A stretch of DNA of 64,000 nucleotides, from the NCBI RefSeq assembly GCF_015160855.1, contig NZ_CP063373.1:1860001-1924000 (forward strand). Direction: 5' to 3'. Under the pieces are notes generated by a model. The model saw nothing but the letters and a program-made list of their open reading frames with translations, had not been told where the DNA came from and ran no database searches. Made by a program: the position numbers and the translations under genes. The DNA is from Streptomyces ferrugineus (GTDB taxonomy: Bacteria; Actinomycetota; Actinomycetes; Streptomycetales; Streptomycetaceae). Below, piece by piece: positions 9,183 to 17,885 of this stretch; position 1 is the stretch's first letter; every line of letters begins with the position of its first letter.

Positions 9183-9214
9183 CCGGCCCCGGCGGTTCAG
9201 CCGGGGATGGCCGG
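9183..9214. terminator. Convergent hairpin between kinase and VOC genes
   Basis: CCCCGGC pairs with GCCGGGG around GGTTCA, with flanking CCGG/CCGG extending the stem past a small bulge. It sits between two convergent stop codons and slightly overlaps the end of the minus-strand gene, so it could serve both. Confidence 0.45.
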
Positions 9215-9997
9215 CGTCAGCACGACGAAGTCCGCGTTGGCCGGGTCGAGGCACACGGCCAGCCGGCCGACCCCCTCCGCGTCCTCCGGCCCCATCTGCA
9301 CACTGCCGCCGTTCTCGGTGACCCTGGCGACCGCCGCGTCGCAGTCGTCGACGTTGAAGACCGGGTGCCAGTACGGCCGCCCGTTCGCCAGCGCGAGGTT
9401 CTCCTTCGGCAGCTCCATGAGGCCGCCCTGCATGCGCTCCTCGGGCTGCCCGGCGGGCGTGATCATGGTGTAGGCGCCTCCGCCGCCCGGCAGCTCCATG
9501 TCGCTGAACTGCCAGCCGAAGACCCCGCCGTAGAACTCCTTCGCACCCGCGGCGTCGCTCGTGTACAGCTCGGTCCAGGACAGCGACCCCGTCTCGTCCG
9601 CCATCTCGAAACCCGAGTCCTTCCCCGGCTGCCACACGGCGAACTGGCCGCCCAGCGGGTCGCTGAACTGCGCCATCCGGCCCCAGTCCTCGAGGTCCAT
9701 CGGCGCCACCCGCACCGTGCCGCCCGCGCTGCGCACCGCCTGTGTCGTGGCGTCCGCGTCGGTGACGGTGTAGTAGATCATCCAGGCCGAGCGCGCCCCT
9801 TCCTCGGTGAGCTTCCCGAGCCCGGCGACGGTCTTGCCGTCCTTCTTGAACATCCCGCCCTCGAAGTCCTCGCCCGCGCCCATCGACTCGTACTCCCACC
9901 CGAACACCGCGCCGTAGAAGCCGGCGGCGGCCCGCACGTCGGGGGCGCCGAGGTCGAGCCAACAAGGGGAGCCAGGGGTCAGGTCAGTGGTGATCAT
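9197..9997 (-). CDS. VOC-superfamily protein with two glyoxalase-like modules
   Basis: This 266-residue protein is built of two repeated vicinal-oxygen-chelate modules. Each starts with a conserved SPCWLDL or SWTELYT strand and an FYG-VFGW helix. The arrangement matches the mycobacterial CFP30B/27-kDa antigen group. Possible metal ligands (His, Glu) are sparse, so catalysis is not assured. The reaction and partner are unknown. The ATG at 9997 is the only start that keeps the first module complete. It faces away from the NTF2-like gene at 10111. Confidence 0.85.
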   Translation of the reverse strand: MITTDLTPGSPCWLDLGAPDVRAAAGFYGAVFGWEYESMGAGEDFEGGMFKKDGKTVAGLGKLTEEGARSAWMIYYTVTDADATTQAVRSAGGTVRVAPMDLEDWGRMAQFSDPLGGQFAVWQPGKDSGFEMADETGSLSWTELYTSDAAGAKEFYGGVFGWQFSDMELPGGGGAYTMITPAGQPEERMQGGLMELPKENLALANGRPYWHPVFNVDDCDAAVARVTENGGSVQMGPEDAEGVGRLAVCLDPANADFVVLTPAIPG

Positions 9998-10098
9998 GAC
10001 GATTCCCTTCCGCCGATCCGCTATGCCCTCAGCCTGACACCCGGCACTGACAATCGCCCGCCGGATGCGCTTCGCATGCCGCGCGGGCCGCCGCTGGC

Positions 10099-10104
10099 TA
10101 CCAT
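10099..10104 (+). promoter_or_regulatory. -10 box TACCAT, predicted leaderless start
   Basis: TACCAT is followed by exactly 6 bases and the ATG at 10111, with no ribosome-binding site between. This predicts a leaderless transcript for the NTF2-like gene. Confidence 0.55.
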
Positions 10105-10110
10105 CCGGCC

Positions 10111-10521
10111 ATGAGCGACGACGCACGCACGGCCTCGTCAGGAGCGGATGCCACGCGGCACCGACTCGCCGCCGTGGCGCACGACTGGGCGGCGGCGATG
10201 GTCTCCAATGACCCCGCCCGGATCGCCGACTTCATGGCCGACGAATGGGTCATCGTCTCCGAGTCGGGCATCTCCACGAGAGCGCAGTTCCTCTCCCACG
10301 TGGAGTCCGGCGACCTGACCCACTCGGCCTTCCGACTCGTCGGCGAGCCCAGGATCCGCGTGCACGGCGACTCGGCGGTCCTCACGGCTCGGGTGACCAA
10401 CACGGCCCACTACAAGGGCGAGCGCTTCGACGCCGACGAGTGGACGACCGACGTGTTCGTACAACGGGACGACCGCTGGCTCTGCGTACTCAGCCACATC
10501 ACGACAGCGGCCGGGACCTGA
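10111..10521 (+). CDS. NTF2-like / DUF4440-type small protein
   Basis: This 136-residue protein has the features of the SnoaL/DUF4440 cone fold: a helical start (AAVAHDWAAAMVSND), the DEWVIVSESG strand, and terminal strands WTTDVFVQRDDRWLCVLSHIT. Such proteins are often small-molecule-binding or isomerase-like and are usually not functionally characterised. It is monocistronic, followed directly by a REP-like element. No active site can be assigned. Confidence 0.8.
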   Translation: MSDDARTASSGADATRHRLAAVAHDWAAAMVSNDPARIADFMADEWVIVSESGISTRAQFLSHVESGDLTHSAFRLVGEPRIRVHGDSAVLTARVTNTAHYKGERFDADEWTTDVFVQRDDRWLCVLSHITTAAGT

Positions 10522-10533
10522 CCCGGTACATCA

Positions 10534-10672
10534 GTCAGCCTGTCCGGCGTTTGAGGACAAGGCCCGTTCAGGGCCGGAGCGGGGGTCTGGGGGCGCAGCC
10601 CCCAGGGGCGCCCGGGGTCGAAGGGGCGGCGCCCCTGGGGATGGGACGGGTAGGGGCGGCGGGGGCGAGGAA
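10534..10672. repeat. REP-like palindrome, second copy
   Basis: This copy carries CCGGCGTTTGAGGA at 10543-10556, GGGCTGGGGG-type G/C palindromes (GTCTGGGGGCGCAGCCCCCAG), and the right outer arm GGGTAGGGGCGGCGGGGGCG, matching the arm at 1914-1933. The left outer arm is missing. It lies between convergent genes and probably ends both transcripts. Confidence 0.75.
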
Positions 10673-10673
10673 A

Positions 10674-11027
10674 TCAGCCCGCCGTCACTGTCGTACGTAC
10701 CGCACCATCCGGCCCCGCCACCAGCACCGGCGTCCCCGGCCCGCCAAGATCCCGCACCGCGGCCCGGTCCTCCGCCGAGGCGCCCTCCGCCTCCGTCACC
10801 ACCGCCGCGGCCTCCAGCGACGTCGCCCCCGACGCCACCGCCATCGCCACCGCCGTCCGCAGCGCACTCAGCTTCAGCGAGTCCAGGGCGACGGTCCCGG
10901 CGACATACGTACGGCCCGTCTCGTCCCGCACGGCCGCCCCCTCGGGCACCCCGTTGCGGGCCCGAGCCGAACGGGCCAGGGTGACGATCTTGCGGTCCTC
11001 GGGGTCAAGCGCGCTGTTGTCGGTCAT
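10674..11027 (-). CDS. Cytidine deaminase-like protein without zinc ligands
   Basis: This is a 117-residue protein resembling short cytidine deaminases in length and layout: an N-terminal helix, then GAAVRDETGRTYVAGTVALDSLKLSALRTAV. In active enzymes the segment after the glycine-rich strand carries Cys/His-Ala-Glu, and a later segment carries Pro-Cys-x-x-Cys. Here the first reads LSALRTAV and no Cys occurs anywhere in the protein, so zinc-dependent deamination is not possible. It may bind a nucleoside or act as a structural paralogue. The ATG has TATGCT 6 bases upstream, which suggests a leaderless mRNA. Confidence 0.7.
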   Translation of the reverse strand: MTDNSALDPEDRKIVTLARSARARNGVPEGAAVRDETGRTYVAGTVALDSLKLSALRTAVAMAVASGATSLEAAAVVTEAEGASAEDRAAVRDLGGPGTPVLVAGPDGAVRTTVTAG

Positions 11028-11033
11028 GACCTG

Positions 11034-11039
11034 AGCATA
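11034..11039 (-). promoter_or_regulatory. -10 box TATGCT, predicted leaderless start
   Basis: Read on the minus strand, TATGCT is followed by 6 bases (CAGGTC) and the ATG at 11027. No ribosome-binding site is visible. Confidence 0.5.
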
Positions 11040-11055
11040 CGTAGCGCCGCACGAC

Positions 11056-11940
11056 CTACCCGGCCACGGGGTACATCGCCCCGCGCCGCCCCTCGGGCGA
11101 CGCCAGCCACTCCAGCTTCGCCGCCGTGTTCGCCTCGTCCAGCGGAGTGTGCAGCACGATCGACAGATCGGGCCGCACCGGCATCTGCATCACGCTCGAC
11201 TCCAGGCACAGCACCCCGACCAGCGGATGCTCCAGCTCCTTGCGGATCTGCCCGGCGTCCTCGATGTCCCGCCGCTCCCACAGCTCGGTGAACTCCGGAC
11301 TCGACGCCTTCGCCTCGGCCAGCACCGCCTGGAACCCCTCGTCGTCGGGCGAGGCCGAGCACACCGCCCGGAACTGCGCCACGACCGTGGCCGCGTTCGC
11401 CTCCCAGTTCCGCGACCGCGCCCGGTACTTCGGGTCGGTGAAGAAGTCGATCAGGCAGTTCCACCGCTTGCCGGGCCGCATGCCCAGCACCGTCGCGGCG
11501 GCGTCGTTGTGCATCACGCCGTTGTAGTACTTGTCCATGATGTGCGCCGGAAACGGCATCCACGCGTCGATCAGCCGCCGCAGCCCGTCGCACATGTCCC
11601 GCTTCTCCGGAGCCACTTCCGCCACCGGCGGATTCAGCCCGGCCAGCAGATACAGATGCCGGCGCTCGGCGTTGCTCAGCCGCAGCACCCGGCCGACGGA
11701 GTCCAGCACCTGCGGCGAGACGGAGATGTCCCGCCCCTGCTCCAGCCACTGGTACCAGGAGGCGCCCACCCCGGCGAGCACCGCGACCTCCTCGCGCCGC
11801 AACCCCGGTGTGCGGCGCCGCGCCCCACCGTCCGGCAACCCCGCCTCGCCCGGCGTCACCCGGGCCCGCCTGCTCATCAGGAACTCGCGCAGCTCACGCC
11901 GCCGATGGCTCTTCGGCGCGCCCTCGGACACGTCGGACAC
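11056..11940 (-). CDS. XRE-family regulator with MmyB-type ligand-binding domain
   Basis: This 294-residue regulator has an N-terminal helix-turn-helix (RRRTPGLRREEVAVLAGVG, then WYQWLEQGRDISVSPQVLDSV) and a C-terminal MmyB-like domain ending in the region before VLHTPLDEANTAAKLEWLASPE. Such proteins commonly repress an adjacent divergent gene. It starts with GTG 94 bases from the divergent DHA2-type MFS gene, so it probably controls that exporter. A GGGGGAT ribosome-binding site precedes the GTG. The ligand is unknown. Confidence 0.88.
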   Translation of the reverse strand: MSDVSEGAPKSHRRRELREFLMSRRARVTPGEAGLPDGGARRRTPGLRREEVAVLAGVGASWYQWLEQGRDISVSPQVLDSVGRVLRLSNAERRHLYLLAGLNPPVAEVAPEKRDMCDGLRRLIDAWMPFPAHIMDKYYNGVMHNDAAATVLGMRPGKRWNCLIDFFTDPKYRARSRNWEANAATVVAQFRAVCSASPDDEGFQAVLAEAKASSPEFTELWERRDIEDAGQIRKELEHPLVGVLCLESSVMQMPVRPDLSIVLHTPLDEANTAAKLEWLASPEGRRGAMYPVAG

Positions 11941-12034
11941 GAACGGATCCCCCTCATCCCGTTGCCTGGTGGTGCCACCACCAGCACAACTTCCCGCTCC
12001 CCACGGCTATTCCGACACCAGCAGTCTCCTGCCC

Positions 12035-13573
12035 ATGGCGATCGACAGTCCCCACACCACCAATCCCGACACCTCCAGTCCCCACACCACCAGTCCCGAC
12101 ACCACCAGCCCCGACACCCTCAGTTCCACCCCGCCGCTCGACACCCCCCGCTTGTCGACGCGCGACAAGCTCGTCCTGTTCGTCCTGTGCGCCGCCCAGT
12201 TCATGGTCGCGCTCGACTTCTCCGTCCTGAACGTCGCCCTCCCCGTCCTCGGCGCCGACCTCGGCATGAGCCAGTCGGCGCTGCAGTGGGCGGTCACGGC
12301 GTTCGCGCTGCCGTCCGGCGGCTTCCTGCTGCTGTTCGGCCGCATCGGCGACCTGTACGGCCGCCGCAGGCTGTTCCTCACCGGCCTCGCCGTGTTCGCC
12401 GCGGCCTCGGCGCTCGCGACGTTCGCCTGGGACCCGGCGTCCTTCCTCGCCGGACGCGCCCTCCAGGGCCTCGGCGCCGCGGTCATCGTCCCGACGGGCA
12501 TGTCCCTGCTGACGACCACCTTCCACGAGGGGCCAGCCCGCGACCGCGCCCTCGGCATCTCCGGGACGCTGATGTCCCTCGGCTTCACCATCGGCATGGT
12601 CGCGGGCGGCGTCCTGACCGATGCCTTCGGCTGGCGGTCCACCATGGGCCTGCTCACGATCTTCGCCCTGGTCGTACTGCCGCTCGCCCCCGGCCTGCTG
12701 CCCGAGTCCCGCACCCCGGACCGCCCCCACCTGGACGTACCCGGCGCGATCACCGTCACTGGCGGTCTGCTGTCCCTGATCTACGCCCTGACCACGGCCG
12801 CCGACCACGGCTTCGCCCGCGCCGACGTCATCACGACCCTGATCGCCGGCCTCGCGCTCCTCACGGCCTTCGCGATCGTCGAGTCCCGCACCACGGCGCC
12901 CCTGGTCTCCCTGCCGATGCTGCGCCGCCGCACGGTGGCCTGGGGCAACCTGGGCGGTCTGGTCACCTTCTCGATGATGTCGACGGTGGTCTTCGTCCTC
13001 ACCCTCTACCTCCAGGAGATCCTGCACCTGTCGGCCTGGGAGACGGGCCTGGTCTTCGGCGTCCAGGGCGTGATGTCGGTGATCGCGGGCTCGCTCACCC
13101 CGAGGTTCGTCAGCCGCTTCGGCGCCCGCCGCACCCTGGTGGTCTCGCTCACGGGCCAGGGGGCCTTCATCGCGGCCCTGCTGTTCCTCGACACCCACGG
13201 CTGGTCCGTCTGGCTCGCCACGGCCGCCGTATCGCTGTCGAGCATGTTCCACCTCGGCGCGATCATCTCCTACGGCCTGACGGTCACCTCCGGCGTCCCC
13301 GACGAGGAACAGGGCCTGGCCACCGGCCTGGTCACCTCCACCCAGCAGGTCGGCATCACGATCGGCATCCCCCTGCTCGGCGTCCTCGCCACGACCTCCG
13401 GCGACCTGATGTCCGGCACGCGCCTGGTGATGGCACTGGACGCGGCGATCGTGCTGGCCGCCGCCGTACTGGTGGGGATCGGACTGCGGGCGGGACGCCG
13501 AACGGTCGTGCCCGGGACCCGCCGCCCGACGGATCGGGCCGACGCCCGGGTCGACGGCCGCGGGAAGCCCTAA
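12035..13573 (+). CDS. MFS drug exporter, DHA2 (14-helix) type
   Basis: This is a 512-residue inner-membrane exporter of the drug:H+ antiporter-2 group, with about 14 hydrophobic segments. Motif A is GRIGDLYGRRRLFL after helix 2, and motif C-like LGFTIGMVAGGVL is in helix 5. The start at 12035 was chosen because it immediately precedes a low-complexity tail of five 5-residue repeats and then STRDKLVLFVLCAAQF, the first helix. No strong ribosome-binding site is visible. The divergent XRE gene is its likely regulator. Confidence 0.87.
   Translation: MAIDSPHTTNPDTSSPHTTSPDTTSPDTLSSTPPLDTPRLSTRDKLVLFVLCAAQFMVALDFSVLNVALPVLGADLGMSQSALQWAVTAFALPSGGFLLLFGRIGDLYGRRRLFLTGLAVFAAASALATFAWDPASFLAGRALQGLGAAVIVPTGMSLLTTTFHEGPARDRALGISGTLMSLGFTIGMVAGGVLTDAFGWRSTMGLLTIFALVVLPLAPGLLPESRTPDRPHLDVPGAITVTGGLLSLIYALTTAADHGFARADVITTLIAGLALLTAFAIVESRTTAPLVSLPMLRRRTVAWGNLGGLVTFSMMSTVVFVLTLYLQEILHLSAWETGLVFGVQGVMSVIAGSLTPRFVSRFGARRTLVVSLTGQGAFIAALLFLDTHGWSVWLATAAVSLSSMFHLGAIISYGLTVTSGVPDEEQGLATGLVTSTQQVGITIGIPLLGVLATTSGDLMSGTRLVMALDAAIVLAAAVLVGIGLRAGRRTVVPGTRRPTDRADARVDGRGKP
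12047..12121 (+). repeat. Five 15-bp tandem repeats inside the exporter gene
   Basis: Five units of the type CAGTCCCCACACCAC encode (S/N)P(H/D)T(T/S/L) at residues 5-29, before the first membrane helix. Each unit is a multiple of three bases, so copy number can change without breaking the frame. It probably forms an unstructured cytosolic N-terminal tail. Confidence 0.75.
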
Positions 13574-13669
13574 AGTCCCCCGTGTGAGGACTGATCGAGT
13601 CGACCCGGGCGGCCCGGGAACCGAAGCCGGTGTCCACGGGCCGTCGCCCCGAGGCGCCCGGACAGGCCG

Positions 13670-16600
13670 GTGACCAGGAGCGCCGAAGGGCTGGACGTCA
13701 CCCGGGCGGTGGAGGTCATCGCCGAGCCCGCCGAAGGCCCCGGCCGCCGCGGCTCCGGCTACCGGGTCACCGGCGGCACCGTACTGACCGCCGCCCACGT
13801 GGTCGCCGCGGCGTCGGCGGTGCGGGTGCGCTGCAACGCCGACACCGCCGAGGAGTGGACGCGGGACGCGCACGTGATCGGCACGGACGGCGACCTCGCC
13901 CTCCTGGCCGTCGACCGGTCCGACGAACTCGCCCCCGTCCGCTACGGCCGTGTTCCCGAGCGGGACGCCGTGATCGCCTGCACCGGTCTCGGCTTCCCCC
14001 GGTTCAAGCTCCGCGACGACGCCTCGGGCAGCTACCGGGACCTGTGCCATCTGCTCGGTTCCGCTCCGGTGCTGTCGAACCGGCGCAGCGGAACACTGGA
14101 GATCACGGTCGCGAGCCCACCCGAGCCCGACCCCGACCCGGCGCGGTCGGCCTGGGAGGGCATGTCGGGCGCCCCGGTCTTCGCGGCGGGCCGCCTCATC
14201 GCCGTCGTCACCGCGAACCACGCCCTCGAAGGCGCGGGCAGGCTGGCGGCACACCGCATCGACACCCTGTACGGCGACGGCGACGCCACGTTGCGCGCCG
14301 CCCTCGGACTGCCGGCCCGGGCCGAGGACCTCCCCGACGTCCTGCCGCCGGTGCCCCGGTCCCTGGTGCTCGAGGCGCACCAGGCCGAGGTCGCCTCGAT
14401 CGCGCCCCTCCACATGGTCGGCCGGGACGCCGAACTGGCGGAACTCACGGAGTTCTGCTCGGGCCCGGACCCGTATCTGTGGTGGCAGGCGGGCCCATGG
14501 GCCGGCAAGACGGCCCTGGCGTCGTCCTTCGCCGCCGCCCCTCCCGACGGCGTACGCGTCGTGTCGTTCTTCGTCACCGCCCGGCTCGCCGGGCAGGCGG
14601 ACGCCACCGCTTTGAGCGCCTCGCTGATCAGACAGCTCGCGGAGATCGCGGAGCGGCCCCTGTCACCCGGAGCGGGCGGCCCGGGCCTGCTCACCCTGCT
14701 GCTCACCGAGGCGGCCGAGCGGTGCGCCCGGCGCGGTGAACGCCTCGTCCTGGTCGTCGACGGCCTCGACGAGGACCAGGGAGCCCGACCCAGCGTCGCC
14801 GCACTGCTGCCGCGCCGCCCACCGGACAACCTGCGCGTCCTGGTCACCAGCCGCCACCACCCCGGCCTGCCCGACGACGTACCCGGAGACCACCCGCTGC
14901 GCACCTGCCGGATCCGTCACCTCGAACCCTCCGCCTACGCCCAGGACCTCGGTTTCCGGGCCCGGGCGGAACTGCAGGACCTCATCCGATCCGGGCCGGA
15001 CGGCTACGAGGTCGTCGCTCTGATCACCGCGAGCGGCGGCGGTCTCACCCCGGCCGATCTGGCCGTGCTCACCCGACGTCGTCACCACGAGGTGGCCTGG
15101 CACATCGACAGCGTCTTCGGCCGGGCCTTCACCTCCCGCACCACCGGCGACGAACAGGTCCTGCTGTTCGCGCACGAGACACTCCGGGCCACGGCCGAGC
15201 AACTCCTCGGCCCCGAACTGACCGAGTGCCACGACCGGCTGCACGACTGGGCCCGGCAGTACCGCGACCGGGGCTGGCCCGACGACACCCCCCGCTACCT
15301 CCTGGAGCCCTACGCCCGCCTGCTCGCCGCGCGCGAGGACACCGACCGCCTGGCGGAACTGGCCCTGGACCGGCGCCGGCACGAGCGCATGCTCGCCCGT
15401 TTCGGCACGGACCGCGCTGCGCTCGCCGAGATCGCGGCGGCTGCGGAACTCCTCGCCGACGTCGAGGACTTGACGCGTCCGACGCTCCTCGTGCTCGAAC
15501 GCCGCAGGTTGGACGAGCGCAGCTATGAAGTCCCCCGGGAACTCGCCGCCGTATGGGCGCGGCTCGGCTACTTCGGCCACGCGGCCGAACTGAGCGAGTT
15601 CCTCTACGAGGACCCCCTGGCCGACTACGCTCTGGCGCTGGTCGAGGCCGGCCAGTACGAGGACGCCGCCGAGGCGGTCCGACGCCGCCCCGACTACGAA
15701 CTGCTCGTGGTGTGGGCCGCCTTGCTCCGGCGTGCCGTGACGGAGGACCCCGACCAGGTGGCGGCATGGACGGCGGATGCCCTGGCGACGATGGAGGCCA
15801 TGCCGTCCTTCGGCCTCACCCTGGACCTGTTCGCGGATCTCCTGGATGTCCTGAGTCCTTACCCGGCGCACAGCGCGATGATCCTCGAGAAGGCCAGGGC
15901 CCTGACCGAGGACCTGGAGCCTGCCTGGTCCGAATCGGCCCTGGACCGGCTGCTGTTCACGCTCGCCGCGGCACCGGACGACGCCGACCGGGCCCTGCGG
16001 GCCGTAGAGGAAGCGCGGCGCGCCTTCGACGCCCTGGCCGAATCCCGCCGAGCCCACTACTCCGGTGTGCTGGTCTGCGGGCTGCTGAGGGCGGCCGTCG
16101 TGGTGGGGCCGACATGGACGGCGGAGCAGGTCGGGGCCGAGATCGACGCCGTCATGGAGGGGAGCCGCAGCGGCCGGCCGACGTACTGGCGGCCGCGCGG
16201 GCTGTCCGTGCTGGCCGAGACCGACCCGTCCCGCGCGGCGCGATGGGCACGGGAGTGCCTCGCCGACTTCCTGGCACGGGAAGCCGAGGAGCCGACCACG
16301 GTCGACGACTGGGAGTACGACCCCGACCTCATCCACGGATGGCGGCAACTGCTCGACGTCCTCGTCCGCACGGGCCGTCACGAGGACGTCCGCGAGCTGC
16401 TGCTCCGGCATCGTGGCCTCCTGCTGCAGCCCCGCCTTGAGGCATGCTGCGCACTCGTCCGCCACGGCCCCGAGGACGACGGCGAGAAGCGGCTGCTGCT
16501 CCTTCGGGGCGCGGGGGAGGCGAGGCGCTCGGAGTACGGCCCGCACCTGCTGGCCCGGCTCGCGGCGGCCGCCTCGGTGACGGCCGACCGGGCACTCGCC

Positions 16601-17509
16601 GTCGAGCTGGCGACGGAGGCGGAACAGGCGGCACGGGAACATCCGTCGTACGACACCTGGCAGGTCACGAGGACCGACCTCGCCCGAGCGCTCATGCGGC
16701 TCGGCCGCCTCGACGAGGCCGAAGAGGTGTACCGGGCCGGCGGGGTGCCCGCGTCGCTGCGGGCCGATCTGGCCCTGGCCCACTCCCGGACCTCACCGGG
16801 GGCCACGCTGCGCCTGCTCGACGGCATCGACGACCGCGCCAGATGGCAGGACACGGACGGCCGGTCCCTGGAGAAGATCACCAACGCGGACCTGGCCAAG
16901 GCGTCGGCGGCCCTGGAGGACCTGCACCCCGACCGGGCCGCCGCTCTCCTTGAGCGGGCGGTCACTCGTGCCCAGGGCCGGGCCAACGCCGACAAACGAT
17001 GGCAGGGGCTGATCGATGTGGTGGCGTTCGCCGCGCCCAAGCGCGCCGAGCGCGTCCTCGCCGACCTGGCGGAGGAACTGCGTACCGCGGAGGACTGGCC
17101 GCCCATGAGGCGCTATGGCCTGGCGCGGGCCCTGCTCCCGCTGGACCCGGGCCGCGCAGCGCGGCTCCTGGGCCGGGTTTCGCACGCGCACCGGGAGGAG
17201 TTCCGGTCGGTGGACCGGGTCGCCGTACTGGCCGTGACCGAGCCCGCCCTCGCCGCCGAAGCGGCGGAGCGCATGCTCGAAGACGACTCCATATCCTGGC
17301 TCATGGACGAACTGGCCGAGGCGCTCCTCGGTGATCCGAGGTGCCCCGGCGATCCGGCTCTGCGCCCGCTCGCCCGCCGCTGCGCCCGCGCGGCCCTCGC
17401 CGGAACCCACTGGGCCGAGGCCTTGCCGCCACTGGCCGAGCTGGAGCCGGAAGCGGTTCTGGCCGTCCACGAGCGCCTGCGCGAACTGGGCGCCTTGGAG
17501 CCGCGGTGA
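13670..17509 (+). CDS. Trypsin-like protease fused to a STAND NTPase with helical-repeat C-terminus
   Basis: This is a 1279-residue three-part protein. Residues about 10-215 are a trypsin-like domain with the full triad: His43 in LTAAHVV, Asp75 in GTDGDLALL and Ser166 in GMSGAPVF. Residues about 255-500 are a P-loop NTPase with Walker A GPWAGKT (Lys280), Walker B LVLVVDGLDED (Asp364) and LVTSRHH near 391-397, the pattern of STAND/NACHT-type ATPases. The remaining ~750 residues are helix-rich and leucine/alanine/arginine-rich with TPR- or HEAT-like periodicity, probably the sensor. There is no signal peptide, so it should be cytosolic. It resembles bacterial NLR-like conflict proteins with a protease effector. 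It stands alone, converging with yjbR. The start follows GGCCGG only; GTG codons further upstream are possible. Confidence 0.85.
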   Translation: MTRSAEGLDVTRAVEVIAEPAEGPGRRGSGYRVTGGTVLTAAHVVAAASAVRVRCNADTAEEWTRDAHVIGTDGDLALLAVDRSDELAPVRYGRVPERDAVIACTGLGFPRFKLRDDASGSYRDLCHLLGSAPVLSNRRSGTLEITVASPPEPDPDPARSAWEGMSGAPVFAAGRLIAVVTANHALEGAGRLAAHRIDTLYGDGDATLRAALGLPARAEDLPDVLPPVPRSLVLEAHQAEVASIAPLHMVGRDAELAELTEFCSGPDPYLWWQAGPWAGKTALASSFAAAPPDGVRVVSFFVTARLAGQADATALSASLIRQLAEIAERPLSPGAGGPGLLTLLLTEAAERCARRGERLVLVVDGLDEDQGARPSVAALLPRRPPDNLRVLVTSRHHPGLPDDVPGDHPLRTCRIRHLEPSAYAQDLGFRARAELQDLIRSGPDGYEVVALITASGGGLTPADLAVLTRRRHHEVAWHIDSVFGRAFTSRTTGDEQVLLFAHETLRATAEQLLGPELTECHDRLHDWARQYRDRGWPDDTPRYLLEPYARLLAAREDTDRLAELALDRRRHERMLARFGTDRAALAEIAAAAELLADVEDLTRPTLLVLERRRLDERSYEVPRELAAVWARLGYFGHAAELSEFLYEDPLADYALALVEAGQYEDAAEAVRRRPDYELLVVWAALLRRAVTEDPDQVAAWTADALATMEAMPSFGLTLDLFADLLDVLSPYPAHSAMILEKARALTEDLEPAWSESALDRLLFTLAAAPDDADRALRAVEEARRAFDALAESRRAHYSGVLVCGLLRAAVVVGPTWTAEQVGAEIDAVMEGSRSGRPTYWRPRGLSVLAETDPSRAARWARECLADFLAREAEEPTTVDDWEYDPDLIHGWRQLLDVLVRTGRHEDVRELLLRHRGLLLQPRLEACCALVRHGPEDDGEKRLLLLRGAGEARRSEYGPHLLARLAAAASVTADRALAVELATEAEQAAREHPSYDTWQVTRTDLARALMRLGRLDEAEEVYRAGGVPASLRADLALAHSRTSPGATLRLLDGIDDRARWQDTDGRSLEKITNADLAKASAALEDLHPDRAAALLERAVTRAQGRANADKRWQGLIDVVAFAAPKRAERVLADLAEELRTAEDWPPMRRYGLARALLPLDPGRAARLLGRVSHAHREEFRSVDRVAVLAVTEPALAAEAAERMLEDDSISWLMDELAEALLGDPRCPGDPALRPLARRCARAALAGTHWAEALPPLAELEPEAVLAVHERLRELGALEPR

Positions 17510-17525
17510 CGCGGGCCCCCGCCCC

Positions 17526-17885
17526 TCAGGGCCGGTCGAGCCGCAGCCGCTCGGCCCTCGGCAGACCGGCCACGACCAGGTCGTACGAGTCCTCGACGAG
17601 CTCCCGGACGAACCGGTCCGGAAGGTCACCGTCCACGGTGACGGTGTTCCAGTGCCGCTTGTTCATGTGATAGCCGGGAACGATCAGGCCGGGATACTCC
17701 CCGCGCAGCCGCACCGCGTCGTCCGGGTCGCATTTCAGATTGACCGTCAGGGGCCGCGCACCCAGGTCGGTGAGGGCGAAGAGCTTGCCCAGGACCTTGA
17801 AGACCGAGGTCTCCGGGTTGAAGGGGAAGTCCTCGACGGTCGCGTTGAAGGACAGGCAGAAGGTGCGCAGTTCCTGCGGTGTCAC
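17526..17885 (-). CDS. MmcQ/YjbR-family protein
   Basis: This 119-residue protein of the YjbR/MmcQ (CyaY-like fold, DUF419) family has the typical features VFKVLGKLFALT, VNLKCDPDDAVRLR and PGYHMNKRHWNTV. Family members are proposed to bind DNA, but their role is unproven. Its GTG start overlaps the stop of the upstream CBS-protein gene (GTGA), so it is translationally coupled as the last gene of the phoH-ybeY run. Confidence 0.85.
   Translation of the reverse strand: MTPQELRTFCLSFNATVEDFPFNPETSVFKVLGKLFALTDLGARPLTVNLKCDPDDAVRLRGEYPGLIVPGYHMNKRHWNTVTVDGDLPDRFVRELVEDSYDLVVAGLPRAERLRLDRP

Noticed and set aside
11149-13587. 812-residue frame across the XRE regulator and drug exporter
   Set aside because: It overlaps two well-supported genes on both strands and has His/Pro/Arg-rich shadow composition.
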